A DNA stretch of 64,000 bases from Prorocentrum cordatum (GCA_963575745.1 CAUYUJ010014209.1:124711-188710); one strand, 5' to 3'; shown: positions 31,025-43,272, numbered from the stretch's first letter. Program-made: numbers and translations. Notes: generated by a model from the letters alone, not told the origin.

Positions 31025-31440
31025 TGACCTCGGAGGTGGAACCTGTCCCGGCATGGGAATCGGAGCTGGCGACTTACTCGGCGCTGGAGTCGATGCTGGA
31101 GCCAGAGCCGGAGCTGGCGTCGGAGGGTGGCTCGGAGCTGGCGTCGGAGCCGTGGCGCGGCAGAAGAGCTTGATCTGGCGAGTCGGAGCTGGTGTTGGAA
31201 TTGGCGCCGTACCCAGTGCTGGGGATGGAGCCGGAACTGGCGTCGGAGCTGGCGACGGAAGGGGGTCGGACAAGGTGTCGGAGCTGTCGTGGCAGCAGCA
31301 GGGGGGTTGGAGCTGGGAAGCCAGTGATGGTGTTAGCTCTGGCGCTGCAGTCCGTGCTAGAGTCGGCGCTGAAGTTGGCATCGGAGAGGGGGTCAGGGCT
31401 GGCGTCCGAGCCGTGGTAACATTAGGATGTCGACTGTGTT
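31025..31440. repeat. Degenerate GGAGCTGGCGTC repeat, block 1
   Basis: Six- and twelve-base units of GGAGCTGGCGTC and GGAGTCGGAGC. Every frame reads P/A/S- or G/A/V-rich; not a gene. Confidence 0.82.
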
Positions 31441-31462
31441 CAGGTTGATAGGCCTCCAAACC

Positions 31463-31671
31463 ATCAGGATGAGTTGTCCCACAAAGTGGGATAGGGCATG
31501 TTGTACATCGAAGGTTATGTCAGCGTCCGCAGGCGCGAAGGCTCAAGACATCTGACTTCGGGGTGCAAGGCTCCAGCACCAACAGGATGAGCCATCCCAC
31601 CAGGTGGGATCGAGCATGTTCGGCACTCAATGTTATGTTGGCGTCCGTAGGCGTGAGGGCTCAAGACACCT
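31463..31671. repeat. Two ~94-bp tandem units between the GGAGCTGG blocks
   Basis: CAGGATGAGNNNTCCCAC, GGGATNGNGCATGTT and GGCTCAAGACANCTG recur at 31463-31556 and 31578-31671. The second holds the hairpin TCCCACCAGGTGGGA. Confidence 0.82.
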
Positions 31672-31689
31672 GCTTCGCAAGCTTACGAA

Positions 31690-32235
31690 AAGGGTGTGGG
31701 AGCCGGAGCTGAGGAGATGGAGCTGGTGTTGGATCTGGTGCTGGAGTCGGTGCTCGGGTCGGAGCTGGAGGCGTCGGAGAGAGAGGGTGGAGCTGGCGTC
31801 GAAGTCGTAGCCGCGGCAGGGGAGTCGGGACTTGGTGTTGGAGCTGGCGCCAGAGTGGGTTCCGGGGAAGGAGCTGGAGCTGGCCCCAGAGGGGGGGTCG
31901 TACATGAGATCGGAACCGTGGTAGCAGCTGCAGGGAGATCGGCGTCGAGGAGCTGGAGCTGGCGTCGGAGGGGGGGCCGGAGATGGCGTCGGAAGGGAGG
32001 TCGAAACTGGCGTCGGGGCCGTGGTGGTGATGTGCAGGGGAGTCGGAACTGGAGAGCCGTCTCTGGTGTTAGCGCTGGCGCTGGAGTCCGCACCAGAGTT
32101 GGCGTCGGAGGGGGGTCGGAGCTGGGGTCGGAGCCATGGAAGCGGCTGGGGAGTCGGAGCTGGGGAGTCGAAGCCGGCGTCGGGACTGGTGCTGGTAGTC
32201 GGACTGCACGTGAAGCCAGGGCTGAAGTAGGAGCA
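31690..32235. repeat. Degenerate GGAGCTGGCGTC repeat, block 2
   Basis: Same unit type as block 1, beginning after the second 94-bp unit. Confidence 0.82.
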
Positions 32236-32243
32236 GGCGGGGC

Positions 32244-33760
32244 TCAATCAGCACAGATACGATCCCAATAAGCGCACGACCAATAGACCCCAGAGAGAAC
32301 AGAGACCATCTGTCCGTGCAGGGAGCATCTGAGATAAGACACCCTCAGAAGCCGGCGCCGGCGACGTCGTCGGCTGAAAATTGGAAGTCGGAATGTTGAC
32401 TTGGGGGGGGCCGGAGGTCGATAGGAGGACGCGGAAATGGGATGGTGGAGGCTGGAGGCTGGAGAGCCGTGCCTCGACCTCAGTCGTGGGCTCGCCGCCG
32501 CCTCCGGCCCGCGAGGGGCGGGCGCCCCATCGCAGCATCGCCGAGGCTCCCCGTCGTCCCTGACAGCCTCGTGGAGGAGCTGGTTCATGCACCCCCTGTG
32601 GTACTCGCGATCGTCGCGGCCGTGGTGCCGGATGTGGTTGGCCAGCCGGTACATGACATACACCGACACCGCTGTCAGGTGCGTCTGCCTGTCTGTGAGA
32701 GGGACTGCGAACATCCACCGCTCCATGCTGAATGGAAGGTCCCGTCCCCCAAGGCGGTTGGCCATCCAGGCTTGTAGCACTGGACGCCAGAGATGATGCT
32801 CCAAAGCGTCGCGGCCTGGCAGCCCAGCAGGCAAGTGAGTCGCCTGCCGCGCAAAGCCGGCGTGCGGCGGTCAGTTGTCCACCGGTTGAATATTTTACTC
32901 GGGACCGCTGCCCGAATTCGAAAGAGGCACCAAACTGCGCAGCCTTCAGGGGTTCGCGTGCGTGCGGCGGGAGGTGGGGCCAGGTGGGGCCAGGTGGGCA
33001 ACCAGGCGCCACTGCGCCGAACGATGCCGGCGTCGGAATACTGGATCATACCGCCGTGGTGCCAGTAGCTGCTTCCCGAACCACCGCTGTATACGTCGTT
33101 GAAATTTCCGCTTCTCCGGCGCTGTCAGCGCGCCCACTCGTCCAACGAGCTGTCGCCGAGCAACGGCGATGTCGATGCCTGCCATCATTGCTTCGTGAAC
33201 TGCGGTCAAAACAACCGTGCTGCTGGAACCAGTGGTGGAGCCTCGCTGCGTGGACGACATGATCAGTGTCCCCCTTGGCGTCCACCAGCTCCTTCTGAAG
33301 GCGCCGCCATGGAATGCCCCCGTCTCCACGCGATTCCCAAGCATGCATCCGCAGCATGGCGGCCGTGCACGTCTCACGTAGGGGTCGTAAATGCCGGGAC
33401 AATCCAAGCTCCGAGCCGTGTTGGAGGTCTGATGGGCTGCACCATGCTCCTGGGTCCGGGGAGATCCGGCGCACCGCCAGTCTCCAACTGTAAGATTTCT
33501 GGCGGCGGAAGTGGAACTGCGTGACGACATATTTCAAGTGCGAGAGCTCCGAGGCCCGCAACCCAAGCCTGATTGTAGGCTCCAGCCAGGGCAACAACCG
33601 CGGTGATGTGACAGGCAGACTCAGGCCCCTACAAGAAGCCGAGCATGCAACCCCGCTGCAGGTTTCGCATCCTCCCAGCCGTGACCCACCCTCTCGCCCA
33701 AGTTTCAACGGCGGCAAGCCTCCACGAGGGGGGGGGGGGCCAAGTGAAAAACCCGCCACA
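32244..33760 (-). pseudogene. Possible LINE carboxy-terminal region, frameshifted
   Basis: On the minus strand, fragments in different frames read as ordinary protein sequence. They include AVHEAMMAGIDIAVARRQLV with KRKFQRRIQRWFGKQLL near 33100-33250, and WMANRLGGRDLPFSMERWMF with HLTAVSVYVMYRLANHIRHH near 32620-32780. The latter resembles the tail downstream of RT in some protist LINEs. No catalytic motif is visible. It lies downstream, in the same orientation, of the RT pseudogene at 33970-36717, separated by a GGA tract. It may be that element's tail or a different LINE; it could also be a decayed host gene. Confidence 0.35.
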
Positions 33761-33877
33761 GCTCGTCCCAGCAGACCACCTCGAGAGCTTCAAGAGTCAA
33801 GAGGGGTTCCAAGCCATTTGCAAAACCGAATTGACATGAAGCGAGGCCACTCCTGGCGGAAAAAAAAAAAAAAAAAC

Positions 33878-33962
33878 GAATAGGGTAGGGGGAGGAGGAG
33901 GAGGAGGAGGAGGAGGAGGAGGATGAGGAGAGGGAGGAGGAGGAGGAGGAGGAGAGGAGAGG
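33878..33962. repeat. A-run and (GGA)n microsatellite
   Basis: A run of 18 A at about 33860-33877 is followed by a short spacer and GGA units to 33962. The tract marks the 3' limit of the LINE 2 pseudogene. Confidence 0.92.
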
Positions 33963-33969
33963 CTGCAAT

Positions 33970-36717
33970 TTTGATCTCGCCCTCGGCACGCAGGGCGGCC
34001 CATGCCGCGCGCGCGTGGCGCACTGTACTCACTTGTCCCACACGTATTCGCCGTGCACGGCCTCCGCGAGGCTGCTCACCAAGGCAGGCGCCTGCCACCA
34101 CGGGTGCGTAAGCGTGCCGCGCATCCACTGCACCATCGGGAGGTGCTCCTCGGCCCACGACCGCAGCTGCGGCTCCAGGGTGCGCCAGCAGGTCAGCGCC
34201 ACCTCCGCGGCCCGCATGCCCGCCGCTGGAGCCGTCGCGCGCACTGAAGGTAGCCACGGCCCGCCCCACACGCGGAGCGTGTGCCACGCGCGCCCGGGCA
34301 GGAAGTTCCCTGGGCAGCGGGGCAGCGAGGTGAGGACGTGGCGCTCGTCCTAGACGAGCGCGCATGGCAGCGGCATGAGCCGGCTCACGCAACTCGTGAC
34401 TGGGAGCGCCCTCGTGCGGTATGCCAGGCCCAGCGCAGCGCCATCCATGGCAGTGGCCTTCACCGCGCGGGTGCTGCCCACCGGGATGCAACTGTGGCGG
34501 CTGGGCCGATCTGTAGTCCCAGGTAGACGGCCAGCTCCGCGACGCGGACGGCGGCCCACGCCGGCGCAGTCTCTGCGAGCTCCCTCTGGGCCTCCTCCCT
34601 CGCCGCGTCGTCGAAGGCCTGCCACAGAGGGACTGCGACGCACTCCCTCGTCTTCGGCACCAGGCCCGCGCACTCCTCGGCCTCCGAGCAGGTGTCCGCG
34701 AGGGCCTTCCTCCCTCCTGCTCCCCCCGCGGCCGCGCCGCAGTCCTCCGCGCACCACCGCGCGAGCCCACGGCTCGCCGCAGGTGGCAGCACGGCGAGGC
34801 GGGGCTCCATGGCCAGCACGAGCGGGTCGACGCCGATGGCGAAGCACAAGCCACTCGGCGGGTCGCCCTGGGCCACCCCCGAGTGCACGGCGCAGAGCGG
34901 CAGACGATGGAGGGCGCCCCACGTCCAGGCCTGCGCAGGACTCGCGTCGCAACTGCTGGTGAGCCAGGCGCGTCCCACGACACCAGCACCTCACCGATCC
35001 ACTGCTGGGAGATGCTCGGAAAGGCCTGGCCCCAGTCGAACATGTGCAGCACACGCCGACGCGCGCGCCCTGTCTCCTCCCGGCTCCACATCCGCCCGTA
35101 CGCGTCGAGCTCCGTCACGTTCTCGAGGAAAGTTGCGGCCGGACGCGAAGCCTCGCTGGCTCGCCGACACCTCGCGGCGCGTCACCGCCCGCAGGCGGGA
35201 GTTGACAGCGCCCGCCGTCGCCTGGGCCGCTGTGCTGCGCAGCAGGAGCGGGCGCGAATCGGCAGCGTCACGCAGCAGGCCGCCGGCCACCTCCTCCTCC
35301 GCCTCCTGCGAGCCCTTCGGGATGAAGCTCCCGAGCCCGGCATGGAGCCCCGCCCGCGGGCCCAAGCCGCTCGCCTGCCCCTCCACGCCCCGGCCAAGGG
35401 CCGCCGCGCACGCGGGGCGGCACGGCCAGGCGCAGGCAGGGAGCCCGCCGGGCCCAGGCGCCGCGGGGCCCGCGCGCGCGCCAGGCACAGCCGCGCTTCC
35501 CGGGTCGTTGGCGGCAGGGCCTTCCAGCTCTCTCGTGGCAGGGCGGAGCGGGCGAGGCAAGCGCGCCTGCGGTCCTGAGAGCCGTCGGCAGCCCCAGCGG
35601 CAGCCCCAGCGGCAGCGCATCCAGGGCGGAGATCATGGCGCTGCCGTCCGCGATCTCCGAAGACGTTGCCCCAATGCTCGGCAGCGGCGGCCGAAATGCC
35701 GGCCGCGGTACGTACCGCCTCCGAGCCCACCCGGATGCCGCCCAGGAAGCGCATGGCGTCAAAGGGCGCGAACATCGGAGCACGTCTCTTCAACGCGCGC
35801 AGCTGCCATCGCAGCCGGCGGCGCACGCGTTCTTCTCCCTCCTCCCCGTCTGCGTCCAGCTGCTGCCCCGGCGCTCGCTGCCAGTCGACCTGCTCGCGGT
35901 GCTGGGCGAGGTCGTGTCTCCTCTGGAACTCGGCGGGGTTCATGATCTTCACGCCGTCCCGCTGCGTCGCGGCAACAGCTCCTGCAGCCAGGCATGGCGG
36001 CGCAGCAGGAACTGCGCCTGCGCAGCCTGCCCGCGCCATGCCGCGCGGGCCATCTGCCGCCAGAACAAGGCCCTCGAGGCTTTTCGGGCTGGGCGCCGAG
36101 CGCAGCTCGTGGTCCCGTGCGTATCTGCTGAGGCGGCGTGAGGGAACTCGAGGGGCAGCACCTCGGTGTGGGCCGCCGCGCTGTCCTGGAAGACCTTGGC
36201 CTTGGCGAGCCGCGGCGGGATCGGGGGCGGCGCGTGGAGCAATTCTTAAGGCCCTCGGCGGCGGCCGCGGGCCCCACGCCAGCGATAGAAGCCCGTGGTC
36301 GCTGATCCCCGCAAGGTGGAGCTCCTGCGGCTCGCCCGTGGCCTGGGCATGCTGCCAGCCCTGGGCCAGCTGCCAGGCGGGTGCGCCGACGAAGTTCTTG
36401 TCGACCGAGGTCGAGCATCGTGCACCCCAGGCCCAATGCGCCGGCTGGGGCGACACCAGCTCCACCGCCCAGCCAGCGGAGGGCGCCCCGCCAGAGGCGG
36501 CTCGCCGTATGGCGATGTACTGCCGGCCCTCCAGCCGCCTCTCCCTCGCCGAGCGCGATCCTCTCCTCAACCTCCGCGCCCCCGTAGCCCGCCACCACCA
36601 TGAGCCGCGTGCGTGGGTCAGCGCGCGCCCAGGCGACGTCGGCCTCGATCACGCGCGTCACCCGCTGCAGCTGGTCGCGCACCGTGCCGTGGCTGCGCAC
36701 GCTCCAGCGCCTGAGCT
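33970..36717 (-). pseudogene. LINE 2: EEP endonuclease and reverse transcriptase, frameshifted
   Basis: Recognisable in pieces. EEP: VIEADVAWARADPRTRLMVV near 36610-36650, then VDKNFVGAPAWQLAQ and GISDHGLLSLAW with the SDH box near 36290. Linker: EAVRTAAGISAAAAEHWGNV near 35670. RT fingers: NSRLRAVTRREVSASQRGFA then SGRNF near 35140-35200. RT motif A: MFDWGQAFPSI, Asp at 35035-35037. Motif B: HSGVAQGDPPSG near 34850-34885. Motif C: RWCAEDCG at about 34740-34760. Motif C has Glu for the first Asp, which should inactivate the polymerase. At least three frame changes are needed, near 36560, 35125 and 34980-35030. GGA microsatellites flank both ends. It is a dead element of the EEP-RT class, distinct in sequence from LINE 1. 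Confidence 0.82.
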
Positions 36718-36718
36718 C

Positions 36719-36845
36719 CACGAGGAGGAGGAGGAGGAGAAAAGCAGGAGGAGCAGGACGATGAGGAGCCGCAGGAGGAGGAGCAGGACGAGGAGGACAG
36801 GGACGAGGAGGAAGACAGGCGAGCAGGACGAGAACGACGACGGGG
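36719..36845. repeat. (GGA)n-rich microsatellite at the 5' edge of LINE 2
   Basis: Degenerate GGA/GAC purine-rich sequence. The EEP homology begins immediately on its left. 36850-37330 has no recognised gene. Confidence 0.82.
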
Positions 36846-37329
36846 AGGACGCCCGGCGGCCGCGACCTCCGGTCCTCCACCGGCTCGACGCTGACCGTGT
36901 CCTGCGCCGCCCGCCCGCCCGGGTGGCGGGGCGCGCCGCCGCCCCCGTCCCGCCGCCGGGCTTCTCCTGCAGTGGTACAGAAGAAAGCGAGATCACTTCC
37001 CACCAGCACGAGCAGAAGCCTCTGGAAGGCCCGTTGCGGACGTTTCGGGTAGGCGCCTGGAGCCTGGAGAAAGGAAAGAGAGAAAACGAGGCAGGCCGCG
37101 AAGGCGAGACTTTCTTTCACCGTTTTGCACGTTGGGCTCTTGACAAGCTAGGAAGCGCTGACTAAAAATTACCCTGGCGACGTACCCAACCCGTGCGCAA
37201 TGCGGGGCATAAGTACATCAGGCTTGCTACAAGGGGGGCGATAACGTAACATGGACGCATGTGATTTTGCGATCAGCAATCGGATGGCTCGCAGGCCCCT
37301 GATCAAGATCTAAGGGCTACGTAATAACA

Positions 37330-37510
37330 AATCACACCCGTTGGCTGTGCCATGCGCCCGTTGCACCCAACGTATCCCACAGCAACTCTTGAGAGCCCCC
37401 CCGGGATACGCGCAGGCGCAACGTTATGGCCATCGCCCGGCAGATGCTCTGTTTCACGAATCACCCCAGTCGGCTGCGCCATGCGCCCGTTGTGCCTAAA
37501 GTATCACACA
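37330..37510. repeat. Two ~120-bp units before the satellite
   Basis: GGCTGNGCCATGCGCCCGTT with CCNAANGTATCNCACA occurs near 37340 and 37460. Confidence 0.7.
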
Positions 37511-37609
37511 AGGTCGGTTAGAACTGAACGCGGGATCTACCAAGGACGGTTGGGGCTCAATCGAGCTCCAACCAGGGCGGTTAGAGGTCAAAGCGGGCTC
37601 TGAGAAAGA

Positions 37610-39525
37610 CGGCTGGTCGCAGGTCGCAGCCCCCCAGGGACGGCGAGGTCCCGCTCAGATCCCCGCGGTGCCTCACTCCGCAGGGCCCACCAGCAGACCT
37701 CGAAAGTGGCGACAATGTCGCAGATCGCAGCCCCCCAGGGACGGCGAGGTCCCGCTCAGATCCCCGCGGTGCCTCACTCCGCAGGGCCCTCAAGCAGCCC
37801 TCGAAAGCGGCGACAGTGTCGCAGACGCAGCCACCCAGGGACGGCGAGGTCCCGCTCAGATCCCCGCGGTGCCTCACCCCGCAGGACCCACCAGCAGCCC
37901 TCGAAAGCGGCGACACTGTCGCAGATCCCAACCCCCAGGGACGGCGAGGTCCCGCTCAGATCCCCGCGGTGTCTCACTCCGCAGGACCCACCAGCAGCCC
38001 TCGAAAGTGGCGACAGCGTCGCAGATCGCAGCCCACCAGGGACGGCGAGGTCCCGCTCAGATCCCCGCGGTGCCTCACTCCGCAGGACCCACCAGCAGAC
38101 CTCGAAAGTGGCGACAGTGTCGCAGATCACAGCCCCCCAGGGACGGCGAGGTCCTGCTCAGATCCCCGCGGCGCCTCACTCCGCAGGACCCACCAGCGGC
38201 CCTCGAAAGGGGCGACACTGTCGCAGATCGCAGCCACCCAGGGACGGCGAGGTCCCGCTCAGATCCCAGCGGTGCCTCACTCCGCAGGACCCACCAGCAG
38301 CCCTCGAAAGTGGCGACAGTGTCGCAGACCGCAGCCCACCAGGGACGGCGAGGTCCCGCTCAGACCCCCGCGGTGCCTCACTCTGCAGGACCCACCAGCA
38401 GAACTCGAAAGTGGCGACAATGTCGCAGATCGCAGCCACCCAGGGACGGCGAGGTCCCGCTCAGATCCCCGCGGTGCCTCACTCCGCAGGACCCACCAGC
38501 AGCCCTCGAAATTGGCGACGGTGTCGCAGATCGCAGCCCCCGAGGGACGGCAAGGTCCCGCTCAGACCCCAGCGGCGCCTCACCCCGCAGGACTCACCAG
38601 CAGCCCTCGGAAGTGGCGACGGTGTCGCAGATCGCAGCCCCCCAGGGACGGCGAGGTCCCGCTCATATCCCCACGGTGCCTCACTCCGCAGGACCCACCA
38701 GCAGCCCTCGAAAGTGGCGACAGTGTCGCAGACCGCAGCCCCCCAAGGACGGCGAGGTCCCGCTCAGATCCCCCCGGTGCCTCACTCAGCAGGACCCACC
38801 AGCAGCCCTGTAAAAAAGTGACGACACTGTCGCAGATCGTGACGGCGAGGTCCCGCTCAGAGCCCCACCCCGCAGGACCCACCAGCGGCCCTCGAAAGTG
38901 GCGACAGCGTCGCAGATCGCACCCCCCCAGGGACGGCGAGGTCCCGCTCAGATCCCCGCGGCGCCTCACTCCGCAGGACCCACCAGCAGACCTCAAAAGC
39001 GGCGACAATGTCGCAGATCGAAGCCCCCCAGGGACGGCGAGGTCCCGCTCAGATCCCCGCAGTGCCTCACCCCGCAGGACCCACCAGCAGGCCTCGAAAG
39101 CGGCGACACTGTCGCAGATCGCAGCCCCCCAGGGACGGCGAGGTCCCGCTCCGCAGGACCCACCAGCAGCCCTCGAAAGTGGCGACAATGTCGCAGATCG
39201 CAGCCCCCCAGGGACGGCGAGGTCCCGCTCAGATCCCCACGGTGCCTCACTCCGCAGGGCCCTCAAGCAGCCCTCGAAAGTGGCGACAGTGTCGCAGATC
39301 GCAGCCACCCAGGGACGGCGAGGTCCCGCTCAGATCCCCGCGGTGCCTCACTCCGCAGGACCCACCAGCAGACCTCAAAAGCGGCGACAATGTCGCAGAT
39401 CGCGGCCCCTCAAGGACAGCGAGGTCCCGCTCAGATCCCCGCGGCGCCTCACTCCGCAGGACCCACCAGCAGCCCTCGAAAGTGGCGACAGCTTCGCAGA
39501 CCGCAGCCCCCCAGGGATGGCGAGC
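37610..39525. repeat. 101-bp satellite, about 19 units
   Basis: The unit includes GGGACGGCGAGGTCCCGCTC, CCCGCGGTGCCTCACTCCGC, AGGACCCACCAGCAGCCCTC and AAAGTGGCGACAGTGTCGCA. Unit starts at 37627, 37728 and 37828 give a period of 100-101. Shortened units lie near 38818-38880 and 39120-39170. Because 101 is not a multiple of three and each phase lacks stops, all three plus frames stay open. The 775-codon frame here is therefore a repeat product and not evidence of a gene. Confidence 0.95.
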
Positions 39526-39535
39526 TCCGCACAAA

Positions 39536-39618
39536 GCAAGAGGAGAGGGAGACGGGAGGCGGGAGGAGGGAGGTGGGAGGAGGAGGCGGGAGGAGGAGGA
39601 GGAGGAGGAGGAGCCGAA
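39536..39618. repeat. GGAGG-rich microsatellite
   Basis: GGGAGGC and GGA units directly at the satellite's right edge. 39620-40640 contains CTTCCGCCG repeats near 39670-39760 and CACACGCGCA repeats near 39910-39970, and no recognised gene. Confidence 0.88.
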
Positions 39619-40638
39619 AAACGTTTTCATCTCTTGGGGGCCCATTGTGTCCTCGCCTTGCGCCAGTGTTCCGCCGCCTTCCGCCAGCGGAGGCGGCCTC
39701 GTTTTACTTCCACCGACCTTCCGCCGGCCTTCCGCCGCCCTTCCACCGCCTTCCGTCGCGGAAGAGATGACAACTCTTTTCCTCGAAGGCACGGCCCTTT
39801 CTGGAGCGCCCTGTGCAGAGACGCCTACGTGGACACGAGTAGAATTGCAGCGTGCTGGCGCAGTCACAATGCCGGCAACTGTGACACGAGTTTCCCTCGA
39901 AGCCGCAACACGCTCGAGCACACGCGCACAAGCACACGCGCATGCGCACAAGCACAGTGCACACATGGGCGCGCGACGGTGCATACAAACAGTGAATTCG
40001 CGAGCACGTGTAATTACACATGCCGAGAATGCGACTACAACCTAAGTGCTCCGACTCAGCGTCCATCCCGCAGTCCCTCTCCTCGTCGATGGCATGACGG
40101 GCGTCAGCTCGTATCCTGCCGCTCCCAGCGCAGAAGCAGGTGAATCATGGCAGGACCCGCGTGCCACACTCAATGGCACAAGGCCGCGCAAGCCATTAGT
40201 ATCATTATCAAGTCTTGCGAGCGCTTCAAACCATATTCCCAAACGCTACTGTGTATCACGGGCGACTGCGTTCGCTTTCGCTGCGCAGGACTGATCTCAA
40301 ACAACTCACTGCAAGTCTGATGCCCCCGACGTCGCCGCTCGAAGAGCGCAGCCGAAGACATTTGAAACCAGAGAAGGGAATGAGCGAGAGAGGAAACCAT
40401 GAAAAACAACGAAACGAGCACATAACAAAACAACAACAAAACAAACAGTTGGGCGTCGTACGCGAAACTCCGATGGCCCGATCGGCCTTCAAAATGAACC
40501 ACAATGCCAGCCATGAGGATAATTGACTGGACACGCTTGTCTGCCATCGCATGTGTTGGGCAACTGCTCCGGCAGAGCACCCCGACATGCGCCGACCCTC
40601 CGTGCAAAGACGCCAGGGACGTCCGCCCCTCCCCAGGC

Positions 40639-40885
40639 CCTCCTCCTCCTCCTCCTCCTCCTCCTCCAGCTCCTCCTCCTCCTCCTCCTCCTCCGCCCTT
40701 TCGCTGCTCTTGCTCCTCCTCCCTCTCTTCCTTCTCCTCCTCCTCCTCCTCCTCCCCCTCCTCCAGCTCCTCCTCCTGCAGCTCCTCCTCCTCCTCCGCC
40801 CTTTCGCTTCTCTTGCTCCTCCTCCTCCTCCTCCTCCTCCTCCTCCTCCTCCTCCTCCTCCTCCTCCTCCTCCTCCTCCTTCCCC
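40639..40885. repeat. (CCT)n microsatellite
   Basis: Includes an internal duplication of a ~110-bp block around CCGCCCTTTCGCT (near 40690 and 40798). 40890-41365 holds no recognised gene. Confidence 0.92.
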
Positions 40886-41364
40886 CACCCCCCCGCCCCG
40901 ACCAGGCGGGCCTCTCGATCACCCTCTCGGGGCTCCCTGGGTGGGGTGCGCGGGAGCCCTCTTCGGGCGGGCGGGCGCACGTGCGGGGGGGGCACGGCGA
41001 CCCTAAGAATACGACCTCGTGGGACTGTCGACCGGCCCCGGCGCGGGGAGGCCAACTCGGCCAGACTGGGAAATCTCCGATTGGGGCGCGTCCATTCTCG
41101 AGAGGGGCGTGTCCAGACAGCCCCCACAAGAGGGTATCCCCGAGCCTCGCTGCTTCTCCGAGGGGCATCTTTGCTGTGGGGGGGAGGGAGAACTCGGGGA
41201 CTGGATACGAGTCAGCTCTGACACTGGCGAATTAGAGTTAACACGAGCCGATGTAACTCAGGCGGAGTTCGGCTCGCCAGGCAGCCCTTGTGCCATCGGG
41301 CGGCCCATCGGACCTCGTCAACATGCGAACAGCCAGCATCGCCCTCGGAAGACGAAGAACATTA

Positions 41365-41468
41365 GGGTAGGCGGTCGAGGAGGAGAAGGAAGAGAGGAGG
41401 AGAAGGAGGAGGAGGAGGAGGCGGAGGAGGACTACGAGGAGGAGGAGGAGAAGGAGGAGGAGGAAGGT
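41365..41468. repeat. (GGA)n microsatellite
   Basis: GGA/GAA purine tract. Short open frames on either side carry no motif. Confidence 0.92.
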
Positions 41469-41847
41469 TTCCGCCATCACGTGGTGACACCGAGCATGCG
41501 ACGCCCCCCTGACCTTGAACACGCACAGGAAGACGATGCAAACGAAGCTCCCGAACAAGAATAACAACTTCACGAATAACGCATGCCACCACCTTGAAAA
41601 CCGTAGCACCAACTGACAACCATGCACAGACTGCCGCCGAGCGATAGGAACGTGACAGGACACAACCACCACTTTGGAACTGAAACTTACGAAATGCCTT
41701 CGCCTAATTGGCTGAACGGCTAGCCATATGTCTCTCGGCACTTTCCGCACGAGAAGTTGGCCACCTGCACGTACTGATGAATTGAGGGAAGCACCAACAA
41801 GAATTAAGGGAAGCAAGGCGCACCGACAGTCGAGGTGAACCGCCGTA

Positions 41848-42204
41848 CTATCCCAAGGGTACTGCCAAGTCAAGCTCACGCAGCACCCGCATGCGTGCAC
41901 CAGCCAAGCCCACGGTCGAAGAACCCTTGAGTGCGTACAGTGTGAAACCCATCGCCTGAGGTGCCGACACGAGACCAAGCAGCAAGCGCTCTGCACGAAG
42001 GCCCCCAGGCAACACCTCCCGCAACGCGCAGAGGAAATGCACCATCCGTGCGGCATTGGAAGTGGTGATCTTCAAGGGCCCAACCACTGTTTGATTGCGA
42101 AGGTGGCCAATGGCAACCATCAGAAGCGCAGTGGAATGCGCTACCAAACACCCAAAGACCAAGATGATAACAAAATAGCATGCCCATGCAGCAGTGGAAG
42201 ACAA
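41848..42204 (-). CDS. Hypothetical 118-residue protein with one membrane segment
   Basis: A frame free of low-complexity sequence, unlike most here. Residues 7-33 (ACYFVIILVFGCLVAHSTAL and on) form a plausible signal anchor or transmembrane helix. The rest alternates basic and leucine-rich segments (LRNQTVVGPLKI, FLCALREVLPGG). I do not recognise a family. No supporting neighbour, promoter or splice site is evident, so it could be a chance frame. Confidence 0.22.
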   Translation of the reverse strand: MSSTAAWACYFVIILVFGCLVAHSTALLMVAIGHLRNQTVVGPLKITTSNAARMVHFLCALREVLPGGLRAERLLLGLVSAPQAMGFTLYALKGSSTVGLAGARMRVLRELDLAVPLG

Positions 42205-42539
42205 CTACCCTGAAGTGGGGGACGCCTGCACGCAGCACACCATCAGAACAGGAAGATGCCCCGACCTGCCTTTTGATGTACAAAGTATCCCGACAACGCT
42301 TCCGATAATCTGCAATGGATGGCCAGCCCCCGTGTGGCCCAACAGCTTGAAAAAGCAAGGTGGCAACCACTGCAGGACTATTCGAACACTTCGAACATTT
42401 CGCAAATGTAAGAGAAAACGAGATGTGCGCCACAAGGACGGCGCGATGAGCCGCCGAGGCGCGGCCTCGAGGCTGGTTGGAGCCAAAAGATCTGGCTGTG
42501 GACACGCCTCGAACCGCTGGAACCGCCTCGAAGGAGGAT

Positions 42540-42648
42540 GAGGACGACGACGACGAGGACAAGGACGAGAAATGTTGCGAGAAGGTGCAGCAGAAGGAGG
42601 TGGTGGAGGAGGAGGAGGAGGAGGAGGAGGAGGAGGAGGAACGGGGCG
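42540..42648. repeat. (GAC)n and (GGA)n microsatellite
   Basis: GACGAC/GAGGAC units to 42570, then GGA units from about 42595. Confidence 0.88.
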
Positions 42649-42737
42649 AGGAGGGGCCCTGCATGTGCAGGGGGCTGAGGTGGCTCCGCCCCCTGGGATG
42701 AGGACGCCACAGGCGTCAAGCGCCAGAGGGAGGAGGG

Positions 42738-42785
42738 GGGCGAAGGCGAAGGCGAAGGCGAAGGCGAAGGCGAAGGCGAAGGCGC
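42738..42785. repeat. (GGCGAA)n hexanucleotide repeat
   Basis: About seven GGCGAA units. Confidence 0.95.
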
Positions 42786-43124
42786 CGGAGTCGGGCACAC
42801 TGGTGCGCCCGTGTCCTTTTTAGGGCATGGCGCAGGAGGCCGTGGCCTCACATCTCGTGCGAGTAGAAGTCGTGGGCGAAATACTGCAGGAACCAGTACA
42901 CAAAGAAGGCAAGGGGAGGACCAGAGGCACGAGGACCCGGGCGTGGTGCGGTCATCGTGCTGCCGCGGGGCCCGCCAGACGAGAGACGGGGCGCTCCTGG
43001 CCACGACGAGCACGGACCGACCACGGGTAGGCTCCCCAACCCCAGAGCTGAGGAACGGCCCGAAATAGAAGAAGAAGAAGAAGAAGAAAAACAAAAACAA
43101 AAAAACACCACAAACACACACTTC

Positions 43125-43185
43125 TGGCGCTCCGCGCGGATTCGGATCTGCGCTGGAGCGCGCCAGGGGCGGCGCCGGAGGGGCC
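43125..43185. repeat. Worn half-copy of the 13898 foldback family
   Basis: GGCGCTCCGCGCGGATTCGG and GCGCTGGAGCGCGCC match its left arm and loop; the right arm is missing. Confidence 0.65.
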
Positions 43186-43272
43186 AAAAGTTTATGTTTC
43201 ATGTCGTCGGCGAAAACCAGAGCCCCTCCCTGAACCTAGAGTGCTCCTTCGGTCAGCGTCTTTAGAGGAAAA

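Noticed and set aside
31053-32271. Gly/Ala/Val- and Pro/Ala-rich frames
   Set aside because: Translations of degenerate GGAGCTGGCGTC repeats.
37610-39525. CRISPR-like regular array
   Set aside because: Units are contiguous 101-bp repeats without unique spacers, in a eukaryotic context.
37816-40143. 775-codon open frame
   Set aside because: It follows the 101-bp satellite, which is open in all three forward frames, and then runs into unrelated sequence.
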